Of a stretch of DNA of 14,881 bases, positions 7,962-14,835 are shown in pieces; the first letter of the stretch is position 1, and each line of letters begins with the position of its first letter. The notes below the pieces were generated by a model that did no database searches, was not told where the DNA came from, and worked only from the letters and a program-made list of their open reading frames with translations. The DNA comes from Bacteroidota bacterium (GTDB lineage: Bacteria; Bacteroidota; Bacteroidia; Chitinophagales; Chitinophagaceae), in the NCBI GenBank assembly GCA_023440945.1, contig JAEZRL010000220.1, positions 1-14,881 of the forward strand, read 5' to 3'. The translations under genes and the position numbers were made by a program.

Positions 7962-9497
7962 TTACCACAATCGTTTGCTTCTGCTTCTTCCACCCAAACC
8001 TAGTGCACCAAGCAGGCTTCTTGTTATAACTGATGCAGCCGTACGTTCAATTTGTCTTACAGTTGGATTATCCAAAAAACTTGTTTCTTTCTTCGCAGTT
8101 TTTGATTGTTTGTTTTGTTGTTCCTGTGACTGTTGATTGGCATCTTCTAATTTTGCATTCAGTATTTCATAAGCACTTTCACTATCAATTTGCCTATTGT
8201 ATTTATTTGTTAGTTTACTTTTTTGAACAAATAGATCAATTTCTGCATCGGTTAAAACATCCATCCTGCTTCTCGGAGGCGCAAGCATCACATGTACTAA
8301 CGGCGTAGGAATGCCTTTTTCATTGAGCATTGTTACCAAGGCTTCGCCAATACCCATTTGTGTAAGCAGTTCATCCGTTTTATAAAAAGTTGTTTCAGGA
8401 AAATTTTCTGCAGCCTGTTTAATCGTTTTTCTATCTCCTGCCGTAAATGCCCTTAAAGCATGCTGCACTTTTAAACCAAGCTGACTTAACACAGATGCAG
8501 GAATATCCTGTGGATTTTGTGTACAGAAAAAGATACCAATGCCCTTGGAACGAATAAGTTTGATAACCGTTTCAATTTGTTGCAGCAAAGCACTTGTTGC
8601 TTCATTAAAAATAAGATGCGCTTCATCAATAAACATGACGAGCTTGGGTTTATCAAGATCTCCTTCTTCCGGACAAACAGCGTATAATTCAGCCAGTAAC
8701 TGCAACATAAAAGTGGAAAATAATTTCGGCCTGTTTTGCATATCTGTTACCCGAAGAATATTTATCATTCCCCGGCCATCATCATTAATACGCATTAGGT
8801 CTTCCACTTCAAAACTTGGTTCCCCAAAAAATACGTCCGCACCTTGTTGCTGCAATTCGATCACTTTTCTTAATATAGTTCCGGTAGAAGTTGTTGAAAC
8901 TTTACCATACTCTTTTTCCAGTTCAGCCTTGCCTTCATTGCTTACAAACTGCAATACTTTTATAAAATCTTTCAGATCAAGCAAAGGAAGTTTATTATCA
9001 TCACAATACTTAAATATCATGGCAAGCAAGCCGCCCTGTGTATCATTCAAACCAAGAATTTTGCTTAATAATATGGGCCCGAATTCAGTTACAGTTGCAC
9101 GTAGGCGTACGCCTTTCTCGTTACTTAGCGTCAATAATTCAACAGGAAAACCGGAAGGCGAATAACTTATTATGTTTAAAAGCTTACAACGCTCTTCTAT
9201 TTTGGAATTATCAATGCCTGGCTCTGCAATTCCGCTCAAATCTCCTTTTATATCAAGTAATAAAACAGGAACACTTGCATCGCTTAAGAACTCACTTATC
9301 ACCTGCAATGTTTTTGTTTTACCTGTACCGGTTGCGCCTGCGATCAAACCATGCCTGTTCATTGTTTTAAGAGGCAGATAAACATCAGCGCCTTCCACCA
9401 CTTTTCCATCAAGTATTGCAGTTCCTATTTTTTTACTCTCGCCTTTAAATGTGTAACCTTGTTGTATGGCTTGTACAAATTCTTCCTTTGTTTCCAT
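7962..9497 (-). CDS. HerA/YjgR-type DUF853 ATPase
   Basis: A 511-aa cytoplasmic P-loop ATPase of the FtsK/HerA superfamily, closest in pattern to E. coli YjgR (DUF853). The Walker A motif GATGTGKT is at 54-61. LLLDIKGDLSGIAEPG (80-94) is the family-specific block after the second strand. Walker B VMFIDEAH is at 287-294 with D291 and E292, followed by the sensor-like FFCTQNPQDIPASVLSQLG (323-341) and a likely arginine finger region at HALRAFTAGDR. Residues about 450-480 are Gln/Lys-rich and probably flexible. The length is close to YjgR. The true function of this family is unsettled; no nuclease (NurA) neighbour is present, which argues against the archaeal HerA-NurA end-resection role. The ATG at 9495-9497 is preceded by a 277-base gene-free stretch. 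The DinB-family gene follows. Confidence 0.92.
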   Translation of the reverse strand: METKEEFVQAIQQGYTFKGESKKIGTAILDGKVVEGADVYLPLKTMNRHGLIAGATGTGKTKTLQVISEFLSDASVPVLLLDIKGDLSGIAEPGIDNSKIEERCKLLNIISYSPSGFPVELLTLSNEKGVRLRATVTEFGPILLSKILGLNDTQGGLLAMIFKYCDDNKLPLLDLKDFIKVLQFVSNEGKAELEKEYGKVSTTSTGTILRKVIELQQQGADVFFGEPSFEVEDLMRINDDGRGMINILRVTDMQNRPKLFSTFMLQLLAELYAVCPEEGDLDKPKLVMFIDEAHLIFNEATSALLQQIETVIKLIRSKGIGIFFCTQNPQDIPASVLSQLGLKVQHALRAFTAGDRKTIKQAAENFPETTFYKTDELLTQMGIGEALVTMLNEKGIPTPLVHVMLAPPRSRMDVLTDAEIDLFVQKSKLTNKYNRQIDSESAYEILNAKLEDANQQSQEQQNKQSKTAKKETSFLDNPTVRQIERTAASVITRSLLGALGLGGRSRSKRLW

Positions 9498-9617
9498 GAT
9501 AGAATTTTAAGCCTAAGATAATGATTGCAGCAGTAACAAAAATTTTGAGATGAAGCTTTGTTGTGATTGCATTGTCTGGGATACAAAAAATATACTTAAT
9601 AAGGATAAAAAGATGAG

Positions 9618-9627
9618 TTACCGGTAA
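9618..9627. repeat. Perfect 10-bp palindrome in the gene-free stretch 9498-9774
   Basis: TTACCGGTAA is a perfect inverted repeat in an AT-rich gap, about 120 bases upstream of the ATPase gene and 150 bases beyond the HAD gene stop. It could be a small operator, but a 10-bp palindrome can also occur by chance. I see no gene, no TAnnTTTG element and no T-tract terminator in 9498-9774. Confidence 0.25.
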
Positions 9628-9676
9628 TAAGATAATGAGATTTTTTCTCAGCTTAATTCTTCACATTAAATTATTT

Positions 9677-9723
9677 CTTGTAAAACTTGAATGCTAAGAC
9701 TTTGTTGCAAGTGCTGTTACAAG
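9677..9723 (-). other. Nested imperfect hairpin downstream of the HAD phosphatase gene
   Basis: CTTGTAA (9677-9683) pairs with TTACAAG (9717-9723). Inside it ACTTG (9685-9689) pairs with CAAGT (9708-9712) around an 18-base loop. It lies 52-98 bases past the stop codon of the last gene of the glycan operon, so it may act as a 3'-end stabiliser or a weak terminator. There is no T-run on the minus strand after it, so I do not call an intrinsic terminator. Confidence 0.3.
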
Positions 9724-9774
9724 TTTGTGAGACCTTTTAATAACGTAATGATTAATAGAAAAGCTTTCAAAACA

Positions 9775-10398
9775 TCAATACACTTTTTCTATGAAAGGTT
9801 TGTAGTAACTATCTGTTGCAAGAGACAGCATCGGGAGATCGCCCCGGGAATTTCCGTAAGCATATATTTTACTATAATGAGAGAGATTATAAGCCTTTAA
9901 AATATGACGTACCTTTTCTGTACCATGACAATTTTTTCCTTCAATCTTACCGGTAAGCTTGTTATTATAAACCTCTAATTTTGTAGCAATACATGCAATA
10001 TTATAACGATTGCACCAGGGCAAAACCCAGTTTTCAGGTGAAGCAGAAACAATTACAACCTGTGTATTGTTTTTAATATGTCTTCTTATCTCATGCAATG
10101 CTTCTTTACGTAATAAAAAAGGCAATTTTGTTTCAACAAATTTTCTGCACAGGAAATTGAATTTCTCCAGATCCATACCTTTCAAGAAATGAGAAAGTAA
10201 AATTTCTTTTGCACGATGATTGGATATTAAACCCAAAATATAGAATGTAAGAATCGGAGATAGAACAACAAGCCCTGCATAATATCTCATCTTCCCTTTT
10301 ATAAATTTCAGTAATGCGGGTAGGGTATCTTTTGATGTTACGGTTCCATCAAGATCGAAGAATGCGATAGATGTTGTAGAATAAGTTGCAACCGGCAT
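9775..10398 (-). CDS. HAD-IB family phosphatase, probable polyprenyl-phosphoryl-5-phosphoribose phosphatase
   Basis: A 207-aa HAD-superfamily subclass IB hydrolase. Motif I is FFDLDGTVT with nucleophile D15 and acid/base D17; motif II is VVIVSAS (S118); motif III is K162 in GTEKVRHI; motif IV is GNSRGD (182-187). The cap includes a hydrophobic run (about 41-58, AGLVVLSPILTFYILGLI), suggesting membrane association and fitting a lipid-linked substrate. By position it is the natural candidate to remove the 5-phosphate of polyprenyl-phosphoryl phosphoribose; this role is inferred, since mycobacteria are thought to use an unrelated PAP2-type protein. The ATG at 10396-10398 is 2 bases after the stop of the upstream SDR gene; an overlapping GTG at 10404 would add two residues. 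Last gene of the operon. Alternative: a generic phosphoserine-phosphatase-like enzyme. Confidence 0.85.
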   Translation of the reverse strand: MPVATYSTTSIAFFDLDGTVTSKDTLPALLKFIKGKMRYYAGLVVLSPILTFYILGLISNHRAKEILLSHFLKGMDLEKFNFLCRKFVETKLPFLLRKEALHEIRRHIKNNTQVVIVSASPENWVLPWCNRYNIACIATKLEVYNNKLTGKIEGKNCHGTEKVRHILKAYNLSHYSKIYAYGNSRGDLPMLSLATDSYYKPFIEKVY

Positions 10399-10400
10399 GA

Positions 10401-11132
10401 TCACAGTTTCATTTTTTTAAAAACGGGTTCGGGAATATTTTTTATGGTGAGCATTATCCAACGCCACATCCATTTTACATACACAACATTTTTCTTTTTT
10501 ATAACCGCATTATATACTGCTTCAGCAACCTGTTCCGGTTTTGCTGTTAATGCCGGAGGCAGCGTAAGGTTTTCTGTCATCTTGGTATAAACAAAACCTG
10601 GCAGCACCGTTATAACGTTCACGTTATTTTTATGCAGGTGATTTCTCAATCCTGATAAATAAGCAGTGAAACCGGCCTTCGCACTTCCATACATAAAATT
10701 GCTTTGCCTGCCTCTTTCACCTGCAACCGAACTTATACCAACGATTGTTCCTTCTTTTCTTCTTTCATAATCCTTCGCTACAACATTTAGTATAGAAACA
10801 GCGCCCACATAATTCGTGTTTAACGTTTTCTCCGCTTCAGCCCACTCATTCATCGCTTTCTGTTGATCTCCCAAGTAGCCAAAAACACAAATAGTTACAT
10901 CAGCAACAAAAGGAAGATTTTTGTAAAATGTTTGATGATCTGCAAAACATAATGCATCGAATACAACAGCTTCTGTCCTTACGCCGTATCTTATTTCAAT
11001 GTCTGACTTCAACAATGCAAGCGGTTCTGTATTTCTTGCAGCAAGTATTACATCAAATTTGTTTTTTGCAAATTTGCGTGCCATTGCTACTGCCATATCT
11101 GAATTTGCTCCTAATAATAGAACCGATGCCAT
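10401..11132 (-). CDS. dprE2: DprE2-like SDR: polyprenyl-phosphoryl-2-keto-ribose reductase
   Basis: A 243-aa short-chain dehydrogenase/reductase. The NAD(P) fold begins LLLGANSDMAVAMARKFA (5-22), an atypical Gly motif also seen in DprE2 enzymes. N107 in LNTNYVGA and the catalytic set S135, Y148 and K152 (SSVAGER...MYGSAKAG) are intact. Several blocks resemble mycobacterial DprE2 as I recall it: FGYLGD, the SSVAGERGRQSNFMYGS stretch, LPGFVYTKM, and the C-terminal NIPEPVFKKMKL. With DprE1 it would complete C2 epimerisation, reducing the 2-keto intermediate with NAD(P)H to the D-arabinose configuration. It follows the DprE1-like gene after a 104-base gap, the second-largest in the operon, and is coupled to the HAD gene. 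The C-terminal basic helix (WMWRWIMLTIKNIP) may bind the membrane. Confidence 0.87.
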   Translation of the reverse strand: MASVLLLGANSDMAVAMARKFAKNKFDVILAARNTEPLALLKSDIEIRYGVRTEAVVFDALCFADHQTFYKNLPFVADVTICVFGYLGDQQKAMNEWAEAEKTLNTNYVGAVSILNVVAKDYERRKEGTIVGISSVAGERGRQSNFMYGSAKAGFTAYLSGLRNHLHKNNVNVITVLPGFVYTKMTENLTLPPALTAKPEQVAEAVYNAVIKKKNVVYVKWMWRWIMLTIKNIPEPVFKKMKL

Positions 11133-11201
11133 AATTTTTACTATTACTGTGTTAACCTTATTTAGTATGTTTTTAATGAGAAGTAAACCATCAGACTCAG
11201 A

Positions 11202-11229
11202 TTTTCACCTTTCGCTTCTCACCTCTCAC
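11202..11229. repeat. Degenerate TTTCACC/TTCTCAC short tandem repeat
   Basis: The plus strand reads four imperfect copies of a 6-8 base pyrimidine-rich unit (TTTTCACC, TTTCGC, TTCTCACC, TCTCAC) in the gap between the dprE1-like and dprE2-like genes. It is non-coding on either strand. It looks like a decayed tandem repeat or a dispersed intergenic element. Confidence 0.4.
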
Positions 11230-11236
11230 ATGATTA

Positions 11237-12568
11237 CTATTCTGTTATTGCAAGTCTTTCAGCCTGAACGGAATTAAACTTTTTACCAGGATTATATTTG
11301 CTGATAACTGAAGCAAATTGTTTTGAGTTTGCATAACCTTTCCAAAAAGTACCTGATTTCATTCGGGCATCTTTCGACAAATAAATTCTTCCGCCAAACT
11401 GAAGAACGATCTGATCTAATTCATCCAAAAATTCAAACAATCCCTTACGAACAGGAAAATCCAAAGCGAGTGTATAACCATGCATGGGAAAAGAAATAAA
11501 ATCATTTTGTTCACCAAAAATCTTCAATACTGCTAAAAAAGAACCCCAACCTTTTTCGCTGATCTTTTTAAGAATAGTTATTAACCCTTCTTTGTGTTCC
11601 ATTGGAATTACAAACTGGTATTGAACAAATCCTTTTTTTCCATAGCCCCTGTTCCAATGTAGTATTGCATCCAATGGATAGAAGAAAGGTTCATAAGGAA
11701 TTATCGAGGATGCATCTTTCTTAATATTCTTGTGATAATACAGGAAATTAAAAGCACGAACGGTGAAATTATTCAGTACCCAGCCAGGAAGATTAACAGG
11801 AAAAGAAATACTTTTTTTCGCCGGTAATTTTAAAGGTTCTTCTTTTTGTTTTGAAGATAACTGTTCTTTTGTTGCATGCTCACCCAATATTAATAAACTG
11901 CGGCCAAAGCCTTTACCTTTCTTTATGCAATCAATCCATGCAACCGAATAAGTGTAATGCTTGTTCTCTTCAAATAGATTTAATAATTCTTCTAAATTTT
12001 CTGCCCGTATTTTTTTCTGTGCGATGTAAGATGTTTCAATTTTTTTCAATTGAAAACGTACACTCACGATCACGCCTGTTAAACCCATTCCACCGCAAGT
12101 TGCTTCAAAAAGATCACTGTTTTCATTTCTGTTACAATGAACAATTTCACCATTTGATATCATCACCTGCATATCAATTATATGCCTTGAAAAACTGCCA
12201 TCTACATGATGATTTTTTCCATGCACATCAGAAGCAACAACGCCGCCAATTGTTACGAATTTTGTTCCCGGTGTTACAGGCAAAAACCAGCCCTTCGGAA
12301 CAACAATTTCAAGGATTTGATCAAGTGTTACGCCTGATTGTGTTTCAATGATTCCTTCTTTCGTATCAAAAAATAAAACCTTGTCAAACTTCAATGTAGA
12401 AATGGTTACAGAAGAAAGAGATGCATCGCCGTAACATCTCCCGTTACCACGCGGAATAATATTGCTATTCTTTTCCACCAGCTTCTGCAGTTCATTAATA
12501 GTGGTGAATTGTTTTTCATCGCTTTCAATAACTGGATAATTTCCCCAATTGGCTATCTTCTTATTCAT
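11237..12568 (-). CDS. dprE1: DprE1-like FAD oxidase: polyprenyl-phosphoryl-ribose 2-oxidase
   Basis: A 443-aa FAD-linked oxidase of the vanillyl-alcohol-oxidase type, close to mycobacterial DprE1 (461 aa). FAD-binding blocks are IIPRGNGRCYGDASLSS (37-53), VTIGGVVASDVHGKNHH (105-121, with the DprE1 HGKNHH) and CGGMGLTGVI (158-167). The substrate domain keeps PLDAILHWNRGYGKKGF (298-314), QYQFVIP, VLKIFG (K349) and YLSKDARM (K399), aligning with the active-site lysines K367 and K418 of M. tuberculosis DprE1. At the position of the benzothiazinone-reactive Cys387 there is Ala368. The enzyme would oxidise C2 of polyprenyl-phosphoryl ribose to the keto intermediate, in the periplasm or at the membrane. 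No signal peptide is visible. The ATG lies 3 bases after the stop of the UbiA-type gene. Similarity is by recalled alignment, very strong over the whole length. Confidence 0.93.
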   Translation of the reverse strand: MNKKIANWGNYPVIESDEKQFTTINELQKLVEKNSNIIPRGNGRCYGDASLSSVTISTLKFDKVLFFDTKEGIIETQSGVTLDQILEIVVPKGWFLPVTPGTKFVTIGGVVASDVHGKNHHVDGSFSRHIIDMQVMISNGEIVHCNRNENSDLFEATCGGMGLTGVIVSVRFQLKKIETSYIAQKKIRAENLEELLNLFEENKHYTYSVAWIDCIKKGKGFGRSLLILGEHATKEQLSSKQKEEPLKLPAKKSISFPVNLPGWVLNNFTVRAFNFLYYHKNIKKDASSIIPYEPFFYPLDAILHWNRGYGKKGFVQYQFVIPMEHKEGLITILKKISEKGWGSFLAVLKIFGEQNDFISFPMHGYTLALDFPVRKGLFEFLDELDQIVLQFGGRIYLSKDARMKSGTFWKGYANSKQFASVISKYNPGKKFNSVQAERLAITE

Positions 12569-12571
12569 ATT

Positions 12572-13495
12572 CTATTTAAAAATGGAAAAATCCGGTAAAT
12601 AGATAATTGTGTAAAAACTAATGATCCAAAGCAATAAAGTCACCTGTAGAAAAACATCTTTATACAACAGTTTTGTTGGCGAGCCCGCATTTTTTTCAAC
12701 AAATGTTATTTGCAGATAACGCAACAAACCTATTATCACGAACAAAGAAGTATAATACAGGCGATACGTTTTCCATCGTTGCTCCACAGCAGGTGAAACA
12801 GTGTACATAAGATATGCTATAATAATGATGGCGGTTATCATTGCGAGCACCACGTTTAAAAATTCAAGCGTATAACCTTTAACCGATTTACGTATATCAA
12901 TACCTGAATCCATTTTTATCAAAAGATCATCGCGCCGCTTACCTACTGCCATAAACAGAGCAAGAAGAAACACCATTATCATTAACCATTCTGAAATAGC
13001 GATCATCGCTATAACACCGCCTGCTTTTATACGCAAAACGAATCCAATAGCAATCATCACTATGTCCAGTATTGCGATATTTTTCAAGCCAAGAGAATAC
13101 GCGATGTTCATAAAAAAATACAGCATCAGCACAAATAAAAACTTTGGCTTTATCAACAACGCAATGCCAACACCAATTAAAAAACTTACAATAAAAAGTG
13201 CAATGGCAGAATTTTTAGAAACGGCTCCGCAGGCAAGTGGCCTGTTGCATTTATCAGGATGTTTTTTGTCGTTCTCAACATCCATGTAATCATTTAGCAC
13301 ATAAATACTGCTGGCAATAAAACTAAACGCAAAAAATCCTAATACGCAGTCCACTAATTTATCAGCATTAAAGACTTCACCACCAAAGAATAAAGGCAGA
13401 AAAATAAAACTGTTCTTTATCCAGTGATGCGGCCTTAACAAGGCAAAGTATTGTGTCAATATTTTAGATTTTGTCAATTCCCCTGAACCAAGCAT
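12572..13495 (-). CDS. UbiA-superfamily polyprenyl-phosphate 5-phosphoribosyltransferase (DPPR-synthase type)
   Basis: A 307-aa membrane prenyltransferase-fold protein with about eight or nine hydrophobic helices. The start LLRPHHWIKNSF (19-30) is the typical UbiA entry. The first Asp-rich motif is N68-D69-x2-D72-x3-D76 in NDYMDVENDKKHPDKCNRPLACG, with the HPxKxxRP block characteristic of DPPR synthases. The second conserved block is YSLGLKNIAILDI (133-145), then GFVLRIKAGGV. Rather than prenylating an aromatic ring, this clade transfers 5-phosphoribose from PRPP to polyprenyl phosphate. Placement directly before dprE1 and dprE2-like genes supports that reading. It follows the glycosyltransferase gene after 106 bases. 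The ATG at 13493-13495 gives a 10-20 residue polar tail before the first motif. The alternative, a quinone or haem prenyltransferase, is much less likely in this context. Confidence 0.92.
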   Translation of the reverse strand: MLGSGELTKSKILTQYFALLRPHHWIKNSFIFLPLFFGGEVFNADKLVDCVLGFFAFSFIASSIYVLNDYMDVENDKKHPDKCNRPLACGAVSKNSAIALFIVSFLIGVGIALLIKPKFLFVLMLYFFMNIAYSLGLKNIAILDIVMIAIGFVLRIKAGGVIAMIAISEWLMIMVFLLALFMAVGKRRDDLLIKMDSGIDIRKSVKGYTLEFLNVVLAMITAIIIIAYLMYTVSPAVEQRWKTYRLYYTSLFVIIGLLRYLQITFVEKNAGSPTKLLYKDVFLQVTLLLWIISFYTIIYLPDFSIFK

Positions 13496-13565
13496 TCTTA
13501 TTACACTTAAAGTTATCAGATGATTTTTTATGTTCCCGTCTTTATATCGTTCATTGATCTTCCGT

Positions 13566-13601
13566 TGCGTCGCACTTTTGTACGTTCTGAATTCTATTCA
13601 G
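13566..13601. repeat. Two adjacent palindromes in the glycosyltransferase-UbiA gap
   Basis: TGCGTCGCA (13566-13574, nine bases with an odd centre) and CTGAATTCTATTCAG (13587-13601, six-base arms around a three-base centre) sit side by side. The second abuts the stop codon of the glycosyltransferase gene. Together they could fold as two small hairpins in the mRNA between the first and second operon genes. No T-run follows on the minus strand. The compact, GC-rich, palindromic look differs from the surrounding AT-rich gap (13496-13565) and suggests a dispersed intergenic element. Confidence 0.4.
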
Positions 13602-14822
13602 CTACGCGATGGCAACTTTTTGATGTTTTGCTTCCATATCTTTCACAACTACTTTTTGCAAAGCGTTTACGCTGTTTTTCCACGTATGTTCTCTTGCAAA
13701 TGCTATTCTTTGCTGTTTCTTTTCTTCGTTATTTTCTTTCAACGCTTTTTCTATCAGTGGTATATAATCAGCAGGTTCTTCAGCAAGATAAGCATAAGGT
13801 TCAAACAGCTTCATTGCTAATGTTTTGGTTGAAACAACAGGTTTTCCCAAAGCTAAATATTCATCTATTTTCAAAGGATAATTTCCTTTTGTTATTTCAT
13901 TCTTCAACTGCGGGTTTATACAAACATCAAACGTATTGATATAATCGGGTAAAGATTCAATCGGTTTTGCTCCAATAAAATGAATGTTAGGGATCAAATG
14001 CAACCTGCTCTTCTTAAAGAAAGCATCTTCAGGTCCAACCAAAACGATATTCCATTCAGGTTGAGTGAGTGCAATTTTCTCAATGATCGTTTCATCCAGT
14101 CTTGCAGCATCCAATGCTCCTACATATCCAATAACAGGGGAGGAAATATTTTTCACATCTTCAGGAACAATAAACTTTCTATTCGCATCAAACAACTCAA
14201 CATTGCAACCCTGGCCGATATAATGTGTGTTTTTATTAAAACGTGAACAATAATCAGCGTAATAAAAAGAGTTTGTTACAACTATATCTGCTTTTTTTAT
14301 TAACCGCGGTTCTAAAACAGGTGTATGTTTTTTCCAGTAATTGAATCCTTGTAAAAAATCACGACAGTAATAAATATAAACAGAAGGCTTCAACAGTTCC
14401 TTCAAATAAAAACCGTTATAAATATCGTTATCGTTGAACAGGATAATATCGGAAAAATTTAAACGCTGCAAAGCATAACTGATATCTTTCGCAAAACGAC
14501 GGTTATTAAAATAATTCGCTGCACTAAAAGCAGAAGTTGATGGTAACCAGTTAATAGATTCAACAATGGAAGCAGGATAATATACCCACATTGTTTTTGC
14601 TACCTGCTTTATCCGATCTTCCTTTCGTTTAATTATTTCACAGTGATAAGAAACGCCCTTGCTTCTCTTGTTTGACAAATAAGTTCTGCGGTTAATGGGC
14701 GCATTAATGTATAAAACCCTGTTGTTTTCTGCAAGTTGCAAAGCAATGTTTTTGCAATTGCTTCCGTACTCATAGTACCAGGGTTGTAAGCTGATGACAA
14801 CAATGTTTTTATTCTTCAACAT
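13602..14822 (-). CDS. Glycosyltransferase, GT-B fold, TuaH/GT4-like
   Basis: A 406-aa soluble glycosyltransferase. The N-terminal domain begins with a Rossmann strand, KNIVVISLQPWYYEYGSNCKNIA, and contains RVLYINAP, IILFNDNDIYNGFY and YYCRDFLQGF, the pattern of TuaH-like enzymes. The C-terminal domain starts near residue 229 with PVIGYVGALDAARLDETII and holds WNIVLVGPEDAFF, IHFIGAKPIESLPDYINTFDVCINP, and the nucleotide-sugar site YPLKIDEYLALGKPVVST (315-332, E321). I chose the ATG at 14820-14822: AGGTGG lies 8-13 bases upstream and the Rossmann strand follows at once. A TTG at 14861 would add 13 polar residues. It is the first gene in view of the glycan operon. The sugar and acceptor are unknown; a nucleotide-sugar enzyme is not expected to use the lipid-linked arabinose made downstream. 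Confidence 0.88.
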   Translation of the reverse strand: MLKNKNIVVISLQPWYYEYGSNCKNIALQLAENNRVLYINAPINRRTYLSNKRSKGVSYHCEIIKRKEDRIKQVAKTMWVYYPASIVESINWLPSTSAFSAANYFNNRRFAKDISYALQRLNFSDIILFNDNDIYNGFYLKELLKPSVYIYYCRDFLQGFNYWKKHTPVLEPRLIKKADIVVTNSFYYADYCSRFNKNTHYIGQGCNVELFDANRKFIVPEDVKNISSPVIGYVGALDAARLDETIIEKIALTQPEWNIVLVGPEDAFFKKSRLHLIPNIHFIGAKPIESLPDYINTFDVCINPQLKNEITKGNYPLKIDEYLALGKPVVSTKTLAMKLFEPYAYLAEEPADYIPLIEKALKENNEEKKQQRIAFAREHTWKNSVNALQKVVVKDMEAKHQKVAIA

Positions 14823-14829
14823 GTATTGT

Positions 14830-14835
14830 CCACCT
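14830..14835 (-). promoter_or_regulatory. Ribosome-binding site that decides the glycosyltransferase start
   Basis: The minus strand reads AGGTGG, separated by seven bases from the ATG at 14822. Clear Shine-Dalgarno sites are scarce elsewhere in the window, so this one favours the ATG over the TTG at 14861. I see no convincing -7/-33 promoter between here and the window edge, so the operon may begin further upstream. Confidence 0.5.

Noticed and set aside
7928..7993. N-terminal extension of the DinB-family protein from a GTG start
   Set aside because: The extra residues overlap the end of the ATPase gene and do not resemble the family; the ATG at 7927 fits the usual start of the first helix.
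8539..9165. A 208-codon open frame on the plus strand
   Set aside because: It lies wholly antisense to the HerA-like ATPase gene. Its translation is Ser/Cys/Ile-rich without a domain, and the opposite frame has clear Walker motifs. It is a shadow.
9632..9650. Hairpin around TGAGATTTTTTCTCA as a terminator
   Set aside because: The stem is only five base pairs with its T-run in the loop rather than after the stem, unlike an intrinsic terminator.
11851..12351. A 166-codon plus-strand open frame
   Set aside because: Antisense to the DprE1-like gene across its FAD-binding domain; Leu/His/Phe-rich with no recognisable motif.
13520..13939. A 139-codon plus-strand open frame covering the glycosyltransferase C-terminus and the spacer
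   Set aside because: The product is Phe/Leu/Cys-rich, as expected from reading the reverse of an AT-rich gene. No family features are seen and it overlaps a well-supported gene.
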